From Asparagopsis taxiformis (lineage: Eukaryota > Rhodophyta > Florideophyceae > Bonnemaisoniales > Bonnemaisoniaceae), in assembly GCA_030407315.1 (NCBI GenBank), contig JALQPE010000083.1, positions 1 through 64,000 on the forward strand: 64,000 bases of DNA. The letters run 5' to 3'. The translations under genes were made by a program, and so were the position numbers. This document shows, piece after piece, positions 39,633 to 49,271 of the stretch (its first letter is position 1; the number at the start of each line of letters is the position of its first letter). A model generated the notes under the pieces. That model was not told the DNA's origin, made no database searches, and saw only the letters and a program-made list of their open reading frames with translations.

Positions 39633-41861
39633 CTAGTAGCGACGAGAACGCTTGCCCGCAGGGTCATACGGACCAGGGCCTTCGCCGCGGCTATCGTGGC
39701 TGCGGCTGCGACTGGGCTGAACGAAGCCCGGCGCGTACGGATCGACGGTCTGCGTGACCACGGGGGCTCGCTCGCGACGCGACGCGGGATCCCTAGCGTA
39801 AGGATCCGCAGTCCCGTGACTGCGCGTATCCGAAGGGCGCGCCGAAGCGGGGTCGCGTGGCAGGTACGCCGCTGTGTGACCATACCCGACGGGGTCGCCG
39901 AAGCCGCCACCACTCGCGTAACCGTAAGGTTCATTACGAACGCCAACGGGCGGCGCGTAAGTACGAGTCGCCGCGGCGAGACGCTCGGAAATCGCGCGTT
40001 CCGTTGCCAAGCGGGCAGTCAGGTTCAACGTCTGGGCCCTGAACTCTTCGGCTACGCGAGCCACGGAAGAGATGAGGGAACGAATAACCCAGCCCTCCGC
40101 ACGAGGCGGAGCGGCCATCGACGTACCGAGAAGCCGACGGGCATCCTCATCGGAGACGCGGTCGTCCAGGCTCACGAAGCGTGGCGCGCGCTCGGCCGGC
40201 GTGGCCACATCCGGACGACTGACGCGGGCAACGTTGCCCCCTCCCGTAGCCTCGCGTGGCACGATCTCTCGAGGATCCGGCGCACGCGGCGCTTCGTTTT
40301 GATGGCCACGACGGCCAGAACGCGTCCCTCGGGGGCGCTCGTTGCCCCCGAGGCCGCCGAAATAACCGGTACGATTGCCACGACGGCGTTCGGAACGGGA
40401 AGCGACCCGCGGCACGTAAGCCCCATCGCTACGCACGGAGACGAACTCCTGGTTATCGCCGCTTGCGTAATCGGGACGTATAACCCGATACTCCGGCCCC
40501 AACGCAAGGGCGCCGCGAACCTCAGCCAACGCGCTGGTAACGGAGACGAACGTGTCGGAACCGTCCACCGAGATTGCACGAAGCATCTCGTAGTCGGCCA
40601 GGAAGTCCAACGTGGACTCCGGCAGTAGGCACGCGCGCCCGAACACACGACGTTCCACGAACAGCGAGCATGCGAGCATCGCTGCGTGTTCGATATCCAC
40701 GGCCATGAGGAAACGTTCCTTCACGGGGGCAGGCGCGTCCTTCACGGCATCGGTAAAGTAGTGCACCACGCGTGGTAGCAACGTGGACGACCCACGGGGG
40801 TACGGAAACTCCTCTACTACTTCCGGCAACGGCGGGAAGTAGAGCTCGCTCGGGACGACCCACGGAGCCGACGCGTGCGACACGCGGTAGTCGTCCGCGT
40901 TCACGTGACGGAGCGCGAAATGGTCGTCGTACGACACTACGCTCTTGGAGATGACGCTCAACGAAAGAGCAGTCTTCCATTCGGCACTTTGCCTTTCGGA
41001 AAGTGTCCGCGGACATACGAAGACGGACGCCACCGAGATGAACGGCGGTTCCTCGGGCGTCCCCTTCCACAGGAAGGCGTCCATACGATCGACGTAGATC
41101 GCGTCGTTCACGTCACGCAACCACGAGCGGTCGCAACGTATCGACGCCGGGATCTGGTAGCGTTCCGATCCCGGTGGCCCGTTGGCGAAACGACGCCCGG
41201 CTGCCCGCCCCCACGTATCCTCGGCGGAACGCATATAGTCGACGACCGCGCGGGCGTCCAGATGATCTCTGGCCAACGTGGCGAGATCGTCATCCGTGAT
41301 ACCCACGCGAGGCAACGCAGCCCACGCGTGGGTCAGGACGCCTACGTTTAGCGCCGCACCGCCACGTGAGGCGGTGCCGACTGTCCCAACGGGGTCACCA
41401 CCCTCCGGCGAGGGATCCTGGCGAGGGGAACGCGGCGAGCCATCACGACGAGGCACGCCCGTGCGGGCCGCCGCCACAGCACGACGCGAACGAGCGGCCG
41501 CTGCCATCGCGGCTACACCCATCGACGGGGCCGCGGCATCCGGAATGATGGGTGACGAATTCCCCGAGTCGGACGCCGTTGCGTCATCATCACGTGGGGC
41601 ATCGGCCCTAGCAGCCTCGGCAGGCGTCACGGAAGCCACCAGGCGAGACGGAGCCATCGGGCGAGACGAAGAGGCGACGGCCTGAGGAGCAACGGCTTCT
41701 CCCGCCCTAACGGATGGGGCGGGAGCGACGGACGCTTCCGTCGCTGGCGCCGCACCGGCTCCGACGAGGGAGGGAGCGCCCTGCGAAGGGTTCCTCGCTC
41801 CACCTCCAGCAGAGCCGGCGGGCCGCGGAGTGTTAGCATCGGTACTACGAGTCGTAACCAT
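39633..41861 (-). CDS. Antisense ORF in retroelement B, 742 aa, unknown
   Basis: ATG 41861 (context ACAATGG) opens a frame starting MVTTRS; the frame is open another 48 codons up to a TTG. The first ~220 residues are Ala/Pro/Ser-rich; ~225-480 looks globular (LRHVNADDYRVSHASAPWVV, VDIEHAAMLACSLFVERRVF, LDFLADYEML); ~620-650 is a helical segment; the tail is Tyr/Arg/Ser/Pro-rich. No zinc knuckle or enzyme motif is visible. It lies between the chromodomain and the 3' LTR on the opposite strand, as antisense ORFs do in some plant Ty3 lineages such as Retand. An extra Gag-like or RNA-binding protein is possible. Confidence 0.55.
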   Translation of the reverse strand: MVTTRSTDANTPRPAGSAGGGARNPSQGAPSLVGAGAAPATEASVAPAPSVRAGEAVAPQAVASSSRPMAPSRLVASVTPAEAARADAPRDDDATASDSGNSSPIIPDAAAPSMGVAAMAAAARSRRAVAAARTGVPRRDGSPRSPRQDPSPEGGDPVGTVGTASRGGAALNVGVLTHAWAALPRVGITDDDLATLARDHLDARAVVDYMRSAEDTWGRAAGRRFANGPPGSERYQIPASIRCDRSWLRDVNDAIYVDRMDAFLWKGTPEEPPFISVASVFVCPRTLSERQSAEWKTALSLSVISKSVVSYDDHFALRHVNADDYRVSHASAPWVVPSELYFPPLPEVVEEFPYPRGSSTLLPRVVHYFTDAVKDAPAPVKERFLMAVDIEHAAMLACSLFVERRVFGRACLLPESTLDFLADYEMLRAISVDGSDTFVSVTSALAEVRGALALGPEYRVIRPDYASGDNQEFVSVRSDGAYVPRVASRSERRRGNRTGYFGGLGGNERPRGTRSGRRGHQNEAPRAPDPREIVPREATGGGNVARVSRPDVATPAERAPRFVSLDDRVSDEDARRLLGTSMAAPPRAEGWVIRSLISSVARVAEEFRAQTLNLTARLATERAISERLAAATRTYAPPVGVRNEPYGYASGGGFGDPVGYGHTAAYLPRDPASARPSDTRSHGTADPYARDPASRRERAPVVTQTVDPYAPGFVQPSRSRSHDSRGEGPGPYDPAGKRSRRY

Positions 41862-42455
41862 TGTGGTTACGCTGTACACGATAATTACGACGAGTGCAAC
41901 GAGCACGACGACGAGAGCCACGCGGGCTAGACGAAACAAGAGAACGAAAGGAACGGAGGTAGTAGTACCCAGCGGGGGAAAGAGGTAAGGGAGAACGAAA
42001 GGCAACGGCCTGGATGACGATGGTGAGAGGAAGGGTGAGCGACGATCGCTATCACGTTAAGCCGCGGCTTAAATAACCTTCGGACGACCGTTTTCGTAAT
42101 GCCCGCTGGCAGATTCACGAAAGGGGCCGCGGCCTGCGCACGTATCGCGCTGAATTGAAGCACACCCGCGTGGTGGAATTGGACACTGCATTCGTTGCAG
42201 GGAAACGCCTAAGCGAGGCATTGACGAACGATGCCAACGGGCGGGCCTCGATGATTACGAAAGAGCCGGAGCGCACGCGCGCGCTCCGGCGCCGTGGCGA
42301 TTCGATCAGCCAACCGGGCCGCGTACGTTTAAACGAGATTTTTCGGGACAACTGCCACGTCCGCAGTTGTACCCGAAAAGGCGCCACGGCCCCGTGTCTC
42401 AGGCGCGTCCTGACGGGCCTCGTGTGACCGGGACGTCCACGTGTGGGGGTGGGGC
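41862..42455. other. Region between the antisense ORF and the LTR
   Basis: Probably holds the promoter and leader of the antisense ORF. A purine-rich run, GTGTGGGGGTGGGGC (42441-42455), just before the candidate LTR could be the polypurine tract of B. Confidence 0.4.
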
Positions 42456-43022
42456 TGTGTAGTATACGTGGCCAATTCGAAAATTGCAAATATTTACGTT
42501 TTCCGCGGAATTCGAATTTCGGCGGACACGACCGGCGACAGCAATGCACGAACATTGCTGGCGCATGCGCGCGCGCAACCGGCACACGTGTGCAACGAAC
42601 GTACTGGCAACGGCCAACGGACCAACGGGTCCCTACGTGTGACCCACAAGGTCCTTTCCCATTCGGGGACGTTACGAGCAGTGTTTACACTGTAAAGCGA
42701 TGCCATCGTGGCTATATAGGTATTGGCATCGTGCCGGGAGGGAAAGGGGACAATTCATCGAACGAGCAACGGCTCTAGTCTACGACTGACTTCTACGTTT
42801 TACGTTTACGTTTTGCCTAGCGAGACTTCGTCTCCGTCGAGCTGCGTACTCCCTACCCATCGCCGCACGTAAGGCTGATTGCGTGTAGTGCCTCCGGGCT
42901 TGGTTGAGAGCGCCTCCGGTGACGTACCACCTCGTTTGCTAACGTAATCCTCGCGTGGATTGTTGCGTCGTGACGCTCGTGTCTACTCGCTAACCTATCT
43001 CTACCGTTCTACCTAACATACA
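42456..43022 (+). repeat. Candidate 3' LTR of retroelement B
   Basis: It begins TGTGTAGTATACG after the purine tract and ends AACATACA, giving TGTA/TACA-type ends. TATATAG at 42713-42719 would be the internal promoter. No second LTR is available to confirm the edges, and the right edge could reach the insertion point of element C at 43152. Confidence 0.4.
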
Positions 43023-43152
43023 GTCAAAACACCAGCGGGTGGACTGTTCGTTTCGTTTCGTAAGGACAGCGTGTCCACTAGCTCGTACCAGCTACTTCGT
43101 CACCGAACTATCGTTCCACACCGTTCTTAGTTCTTAGACTTCTTCTGTCTAT

Positions 43153-44700
43153 AACACGGTTCAGTAATAAAACAGAATAAAAAAACTAGAACAGAATTTG
43201 CTGGATATGGGAAAATGGTAGCGTAAACGGCGCCTAGACTACAGTGCGTAGCACTGTAGAAAGAAATGCTGCCACGTGTGCGTGGTTCCTGCTATTGTAA
43301 AATTAGCGTTGTTCCTTGAATAGTTTACAGCATTGCTACGGTGAAAAACTATTATTGAAACAGCTGCATTGAGTTCCTGTCGGTTATGCTGTGTTCTGCC
43401 TGTGTGGTTACACTGGTCAGTGTTTATTTTAAATCAAATTTCAAGAATTGCACATGACATGCAGTTGCACTTGGCAACCTTGAGGCAAGCTTGCGCGGCT
43501 GTGCTTGTACCATTTGCTCGTGTCCCAATGGCCGTCGCTATTGGCGGGCACCAATTCATCAGCTAGCTGGCTGGTTGTGGGCTGCTGGCTGTACTAGTTC
43601 CCTTGCGAGGATTTTGGGTGAGGCAGGCTGACTTCAGATCATTGTACTACATGTATGGTGATTAGTAGTTTTAGCTGGGGAGAAATTTACGATTCTGATT
43701 TGGAAGATACTGTGCACTAGCTGAAACTATACGCACGCCGACAGCTGCTATTGTTGCACTATGTCACAAAGAAATGCATTCCAGGCAGTGTTCGACACTG
43801 CAGTGCTGAGTGTTCCTGAGCATATTGGTTCATATCTTAAATTCCACTGCAGTGAGCTGAAATGCGACCTATCGAAGTTTGAAGCTGCCGCTGACTGATA
43901 AGTTTCACGTCCATATACATATGGAAAAAACCATCAAATATTGTTTCCAGTTGTAGTGACTATGAATAGCAAAAAGTGAGATGACTTGTCAGTGTTTAAG
44001 TCAGTGGCTATGTAGACAGATGCCACAAGGATTTCCGACTGATTATTTGATGCGGGCAAACCTGCTGGATACATGGGGAGTCTGCCAGCAGCGGTAGACT
44101 GCCGCTTTAAATACCAGTGTTTAACATCCTGTATCACAGGGGAATAATGCAGTCAGTATGTAGTGTGTAGTAGTGTTGCGCTATGAGGACACGTATGATA
44201 GGGAAGAAATGATATTTCAAACGGGTACAGCTGTCACATTACTATCATAGGCTGAGCACAAGACGGGGCTGTTCACTGTTCAATGAGTCGTGCACATCAT
44301 TGATGTTATACGATCGTATAACATCGCACGAGCACCTCGAGGTGCTCCGTTGTGTGACAAGGTACACTGTACACTGACCGCCAATGAATGAAGCTTTTCT
44401 GTTGGTAGAATAGAGTTTGGAGGATGGCTACCATGTTCGGAGGTTGATATACATCACTACAAGTCCGTATTCAAACTGCACGGGTACGTTTGCGGTATGC
44501 ATTATATGATGATACCTGAACAATGAAATGCCGTAGAAGATTTCTAGTGGTAACAGAAGTAATATTCAACTTGTATGGAGTATACCATATGCATGTATAG
44601 ATTTGACTATAGCTTCATCTTCATTTCCTAATGTTGGTTTGACTGTTCTGATTTGGTGCAAGTTCAATTGAACCTGCACAGTATCTATAGGTAAGATTCA
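43153..44700. repeat. Left terminal inverted repeat of element C
   Basis: About 1548 bp matching 52579-54126 inverted, with only a few differences. It contains a perfect 24-bp palindrome at 44302-44325 centred on CGATCG and an 18-bp palindrome GAGCACCTCGAGGTGCTC at 44330-44347. Small ORFs of 65 and 67 codons occur in both arms but show no coding pattern I trust. Confidence 0.9.
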
Positions 44701-45307
44701 TCCTACCAATGGGTGTACAACAACTGCACTTATTTTATAAGAAAGGAGAAATGGTGAAGCTGGGCAAGGGAAATCAACTGAATGGCTCCTGTCAGCCAAG
44801 CCGATGGGCCCAACCGCAGGCAGTAGCACGTTCACGAGGTTCTGAACTTCATCTAGCACGAAGTGTAACGGCTGGCACTCCTTCGTGTAGCGTACTCATA
44901 GTATGCAATTGAAGTCCGTCAAGAATGTGTACACAAGCGGAAAGTACCAGACCGCCGTCAAAATAGGAACTGGGTGTCGCTATAGCGACCCCTCAAATGT
45001 CTATCCAAGCTATAGTTTCATAGACGTGTACACACAGGTGCCGCAAACGTTCAGCTGTACAGTTCTGTAGGCTTCGGGGTTTACACTTGCACAGCTGAAA
45101 CGCCAAACAAAGCAGCTAAACGGAAAGGGAAAGACGGTTGGAGTGTACGTGCACGTATGTAAGCGCAATAGCAGTCGTGCACAGATTAAGATATGTCTAT
45201 GGTATACATAGTTTGTGTAGTAGATTTCGAAGCGCTTACGTAGGAGGTAAATACAGAACGCGCGCTCTAAAGAAGAACAAGAGGAAATTTAATCCAAAAG
45301 TTACATG
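44701..45307. other. Gap between left arm and transposase, nothing recognised
   Basis: 3' side of the transposase gene. No repeat, RNA or coding frame is supported. Confidence 0.4.
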
Positions 45308-47434
45308 CTACAGACAGGTGGATAGAGATTCTTTGATTCGCTTTGAGTCATCAGTTGAAAGACGATTGTCTCGTCGCAATTTTGTTAAACGCGCCAAGAC
45401 GGTATTGGAACTAATTTCTGCCGTCCACTCCTTGTTGTTGCTCAGAATTGCTCGCCTATATTTCGAAAGGTGTGGATCTTTCTTGTTACCGTAAGCTTCT
45501 AGCCACACGATTTTCAGTCGATGGATAAGACCATCCCCATTCGCAATAACTCCATCAACGGAAGCAAGCCAGAAAGGGCAGCTCTCATCATCAGTTCGAA
45601 TTGCAATCATATCATCAATAGAGTAGCTATAATCAATGACGGATTCTTCCTCAGTGTCACTGCCTTCAGTCGTAATCATTCCATCCCTCTTACGCGAGCA
45701 TTTTAACTGTAAAACTGATTCTGGAGATGAACTCTTGCTCCAGTGTATAGGATCCTTTCTTGGTTTGTAAATCGTATCAACAAGCTTCTCAAGCTCATCC
45801 ATCTTGACTTTGCTAGCAATTCGAGACTCCGCAGAGAAGATACCACGGCGTACTTCGAGAAAGTTTTCTGGGGGAGTGGTAAATGTTGGAGGAGCTGAGA
45901 AAATATCCGGTGTGAACTTTAGGAATCCCCCTGACTTATCTGAATGCAAATAGTTCCATTCAAGCTGACAAGCCTCTTTAACAGAGACAGTAGTTCTGGA
46001 CCTTTCATATCGACTTCTTGGTTCTCCAGCCTCCTTAGAAAAGCGGAAGTACCTGAAGTGCGAAAATGGGGGCACGTTAGCGAGGCAGTGAGACTGTTCG
46101 AAAAGAGACGACAGATTTATGACATGCAACATATGGCTGACATGAGGCTGGGGAGTATATGAACATGACAGCTCATGAATTAAATCCTGCAAGGTAACTG
46201 CAGAGTGGGTCTTGAGCCGTTTGGAGGTACAGGAAAAGCTTTGGTCGATATCCTCGTGGGTATGACCTACAGGTAAAAATGACACTTGTATCTCTGAAAA
46301 CACTTCCAGTGCCACGAGGCATTCTATGTAAGAAAAGAAGTACCGATTCTTATTCTCACGCGTACAATTGTCGACCTGAACAAATAAAACATCTGGTAGT
46401 CTCCCCTCCATCTCTTTCCGGGATAGCCATCTATGTAGTGCTTCAATAACGTGGTTAGCGCCTGTTTTGTGCTCGTCCGTCATAGTTAACAGTGTAAGCT
46501 TATTCGGAGACGCGTGCTCCAGTATGCCTGTGAGGTGTACACCAATTTTGTGACCCCGTTGTGTTGCCTTTGTTTCATATGGCCAATGCGGAAGTCCATA
46601 AGCGCTTTGGGATGCTCCGTCTATGATGATGCTCGCAAACTTCTTTGGTAATTTTCTTGCCAGTTCTCTGTTCTTGTAATACTGTAACCGTTCCTTTTCA
46701 ACGAATTGATGATGCTTCTTTTGTAGTTCACGGAGCGCGTCAGTCTTTAAGCGATCTATTCCTGCATCTGCTAGTTGTTGCCTTAGTTGTTCACACACGT
46801 CACACTTTGAGAATCGATGTACCCGCCTGCACTTGATATCCTGGCAATATGATTGCCACACGGTGATAAAATACGCGTAAGTAGGAACAGCTAGAATGTT
46901 TCCTGTACCGTCTTGTTCTCTCCATTGCATCTCGAAACGTTCATACACATGCTTCTTCTCAAAATACGGTAGATGTAGTTGGCTGCAGTCCGGCATTTTG
47001 TTGGCAGTGCACTCTGCAAGATATTCGAGAAACGATCTTATGGAATCTCTAGCGGTTTGTTTCGCGCCTAGAATAGGCATACGTATGATCGATTTCGAGC
47101 CGGAAGATTTGGGAGTTTCTTTGACTGCACATTGTAGAAATCTAGACATCCCAAATCCAACCTCCAGGAACCTGGAACATACTTGAAGACCATCAAAGAA
47201 ATATCTCTGCTTTGTTATGTTGTTCGTATCAACAATCCTTAGCATGGATATCAATGATAGTTTTCGCTGTGCCTGAGTCATTTCGAAGAACCTTTTCCTT
47301 TGTGCTTTGAAATACACCTGATTCACTCTAGTGAAGCAGCGTTTTCCCTTGCAGCACTTCCATTCGGATATATTGAGGTCCATTGATTCATTCGCATTCC
47401 GTAAACGTTTGATTTTCAGCTCAGAGAGACCCAT
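45308..47434 (-). CDS. DDE transposase of the type associated with DUF7869, 708 aa
   Basis: ATG 47434. Near the N-terminus WKCCKGKRC is a possible zinc site. About 205-260 has HRFSKCDVCEQLRQQ followed by a long helix (HHQFVEKERLQYYKNRELAR), a series I recall from DUF7869-type proteins of algae and animals. The probable catalytic set is Asp in IIIDGASQSAYGLP (~270), Asp in VQVDNCTRENKN (~354) and Glu/Asp in GHTHEDIDQSFS (~394). About 620-665 (DDMIAIRTDDE, FWLASVDGV, LKIVWLEAYG) resembles an SH3-like chromatin-binding fold. It should cut and rejoin the ends of element C. Family naming is from memory. Confidence 0.7.
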   Translation of the reverse strand: MGLSELKIKRLRNANESMDLNISEWKCCKGKRCFTRVNQVYFKAQRKRFFEMTQAQRKLSLISMLRIVDTNNITKQRYFFDGLQVCSRFLEVGFGMSRFLQCAVKETPKSSGSKSIIRMPILGAKQTARDSIRSFLEYLAECTANKMPDCSQLHLPYFEKKHVYERFEMQWREQDGTGNILAVPTYAYFITVWQSYCQDIKCRRVHRFSKCDVCEQLRQQLADAGIDRLKTDALRELQKKHHQFVEKERLQYYKNRELARKLPKKFASIIIDGASQSAYGLPHWPYETKATQRGHKIGVHLTGILEHASPNKLTLLTMTDEHKTGANHVIEALHRWLSRKEMEGRLPDVLFVQVDNCTRENKNRYFFSYIECLVALEVFSEIQVSFLPVGHTHEDIDQSFSCTSKRLKTHSAVTLQDLIHELSCSYTPQPHVSHMLHVINLSSLFEQSHCLANVPPFSHFRYFRFSKEAGEPRSRYERSRTTVSVKEACQLEWNYLHSDKSGGFLKFTPDIFSAPPTFTTPPENFLEVRRGIFSAESRIASKVKMDELEKLVDTIYKPRKDPIHWSKSSSPESVLQLKCSRKRDGMITTEGSDTEEESVIDYSYSIDDMIAIRTDDESCPFWLASVDGVIANGDGLIHRLKIVWLEAYGNKKDPHLSKYRRAILSNNKEWTAEISSNTVLARLTKLRRDNRLSTDDSKRIKESLSTCL

Positions 47435-49271
47435 CCTGGTAATAACTAACTCTGGTGGAGAATAAAGCCCTTCTCCCTCTTTTCGCTGTCCTCATTCGGC
47501 CTCTTTTCTTTGGGTATCTTCTTTTATCAGTTCAACTTCAGATGTTTTGATGAACGAATGAGAAGTCTTAAATAGTGGTAGAAGGGAAGATGATAATAGT
47601 TTCGTTACAGAATTTCATTCATGGCAGGACGAGCTTTAAGAAACTAGACCAGTCTAGAACTCGAAACGAAACGCCCTTGAATCCAACGGCTTTTTACCAG
47701 TATCCTGACACTGCATTTCAGGCTGAATGCAATACTCTGCGTCGAAGAAGCAGGGGAAGATTTAGGTTCCATGCGGAAGAGAAACGTATAGACAGCCGAT
47801 GATTTTTTAAAGAGATGGCCGCACTAGATGTCCGAAATATCTTCACTCAGAAACATATTGTTTCGATATCCTCCGATCCCGCGTAATGTATCAGCGAGTC
47901 AGCGTTCACATAATTATTGTATTCCAATTCCAAACGAAACAGCCTGTTTACTAGCTGTTTCTCTTGAAACTGATACATAATATCACCGCATTCAAGTGAC
48001 ACTCGAGCTTTAGTGACCGTTCATGCCAACAGTGACCTGTCTACCTTCTGACAGTTGACCATCCAAGACCTGTTTACAGGTTGCGGCCTGTAGGTCAGGT
48101 CTGTCTGAAAAGTTATGTTTTTGGTGGGGCACACGCGAGACAACAATGCTTGCAATCGATAACTAGAGGAAGCTTGCGTCATGACTCGCAACAGCTCCAC
48201 TGTACGAGAGGCATACTAAACCTCATATGGTCATGTAATGGGAATTACACCGGATATGATAAACTTTTCGTGCTACTACATGCTCTCTGAGGTATAAGAA
48301 AGTTGAAAAGCTGCGGCCTTCCAACTGTCATGACGAAGTATGATAGAAATGTATGACAGAAAAAAATTCATGGATATAAGATCGCTTCAAAATGAGGAAT
48401 CTGGTGTAAGTTACTATTGGTCCAACCAATGACGAACTGTTCATAACCCTAAATGGAACTGTGCTGTTCTACTTATTCATGGATACTTGGCCTGTGCTTT
48501 AGTTTTCCATTCTATTTTGAAGACACGTATGTGTCTCACGTGATATTACGTACAGGAGCATGTGACCCGTCGAAAATGTTCACAGGCCAACATCTCTTAG
48601 AGCTCTTTCCAATCCGAAAGGTATTTTTGTCTCCCAGTATTCGATCACATGATGGACAGAATTTACAAATAGAAAGGCTGTGCAGATACTTTAAATTTCA
48701 ATTAATTGTGTGGGGCTATATCAACCATTGAAGTTCTCCTTGAATACTAGGTGTTATTCAACGAAATCAGCTTTCTTAACGGAGCGTGTTGTTCTCTGTT
48801 TCTGATATTCGGTGACATCGCAGTTAACGAAAGCAGCTCTGTAGCTCATAAATTGCACTTTACAAACAGCCAAATTTCACTCTATGATGATTCCAATCAG
48901 TTGATACGGTGCTGACATCCAGAGAAGTATCGGAAGGATTTCAGTTCAATTCCTGAGATAATATTCATACCCTATCTTTCCTTTCAAGCATCTTGGATCT
49001 CCTCGAATAATTGTTTTCTACAGTTTCCTAGCAAGCTTTTTGCGATTCGAAAGCTCGTGAAAACACAAATAAGTCTTTCACAGATCCAGAAAAGATCAAC
49101 GAGACACTTCTACTTGAATTCTTCTCTTTTAGGATCCTGAATCTCTACATTTTATTCAAGAGCAAGAGAAGCACAAGAGTACAAGCATCACCTACACCTA
49201 CCGAGTTCCTGGAGAACAACTTCAAGAATCTTTGCTGTTGCAGAGATTGATTGGGATCTAATCTGCAAAGG
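47435..49271. other. Divergent intergenic region of element C
   Basis: 1.8 kb between the transposase (-) and methylase (+) starts, AT-rich, with only short ORFs. It should contain both promoters. The pyrimidine-AG at about 49130 could be a 3' splice site for a 5' UTR intron, which is unproven. Confidence 0.45.

Larger units (their letters stand above)
31457..43022 (+). mobile_element. Ty3/gypsy chromovirus-like retrotransposon B, 5' truncated
   Basis: Order on the plus strand: Gag C-terminus with zinc knuckle, protease, RT, RNase H, integrase zinc finger, integrase core, chromodomain, long 3' region with a tandem duplication and an antisense ORF, then a candidate 3' LTR. Protease-RT-RH-IN with a chromodomain is the Ty3/chromovirus arrangement. 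The 5' LTR and Gag N-terminus are missing at the junction with A. Confidence 0.8.

Noticed and set aside
43369..44137. 65- and 67-codon ORFs in the arms of element C
   Set aside because: Present in both arms only because the arms are duplicates; no domain and no start context.
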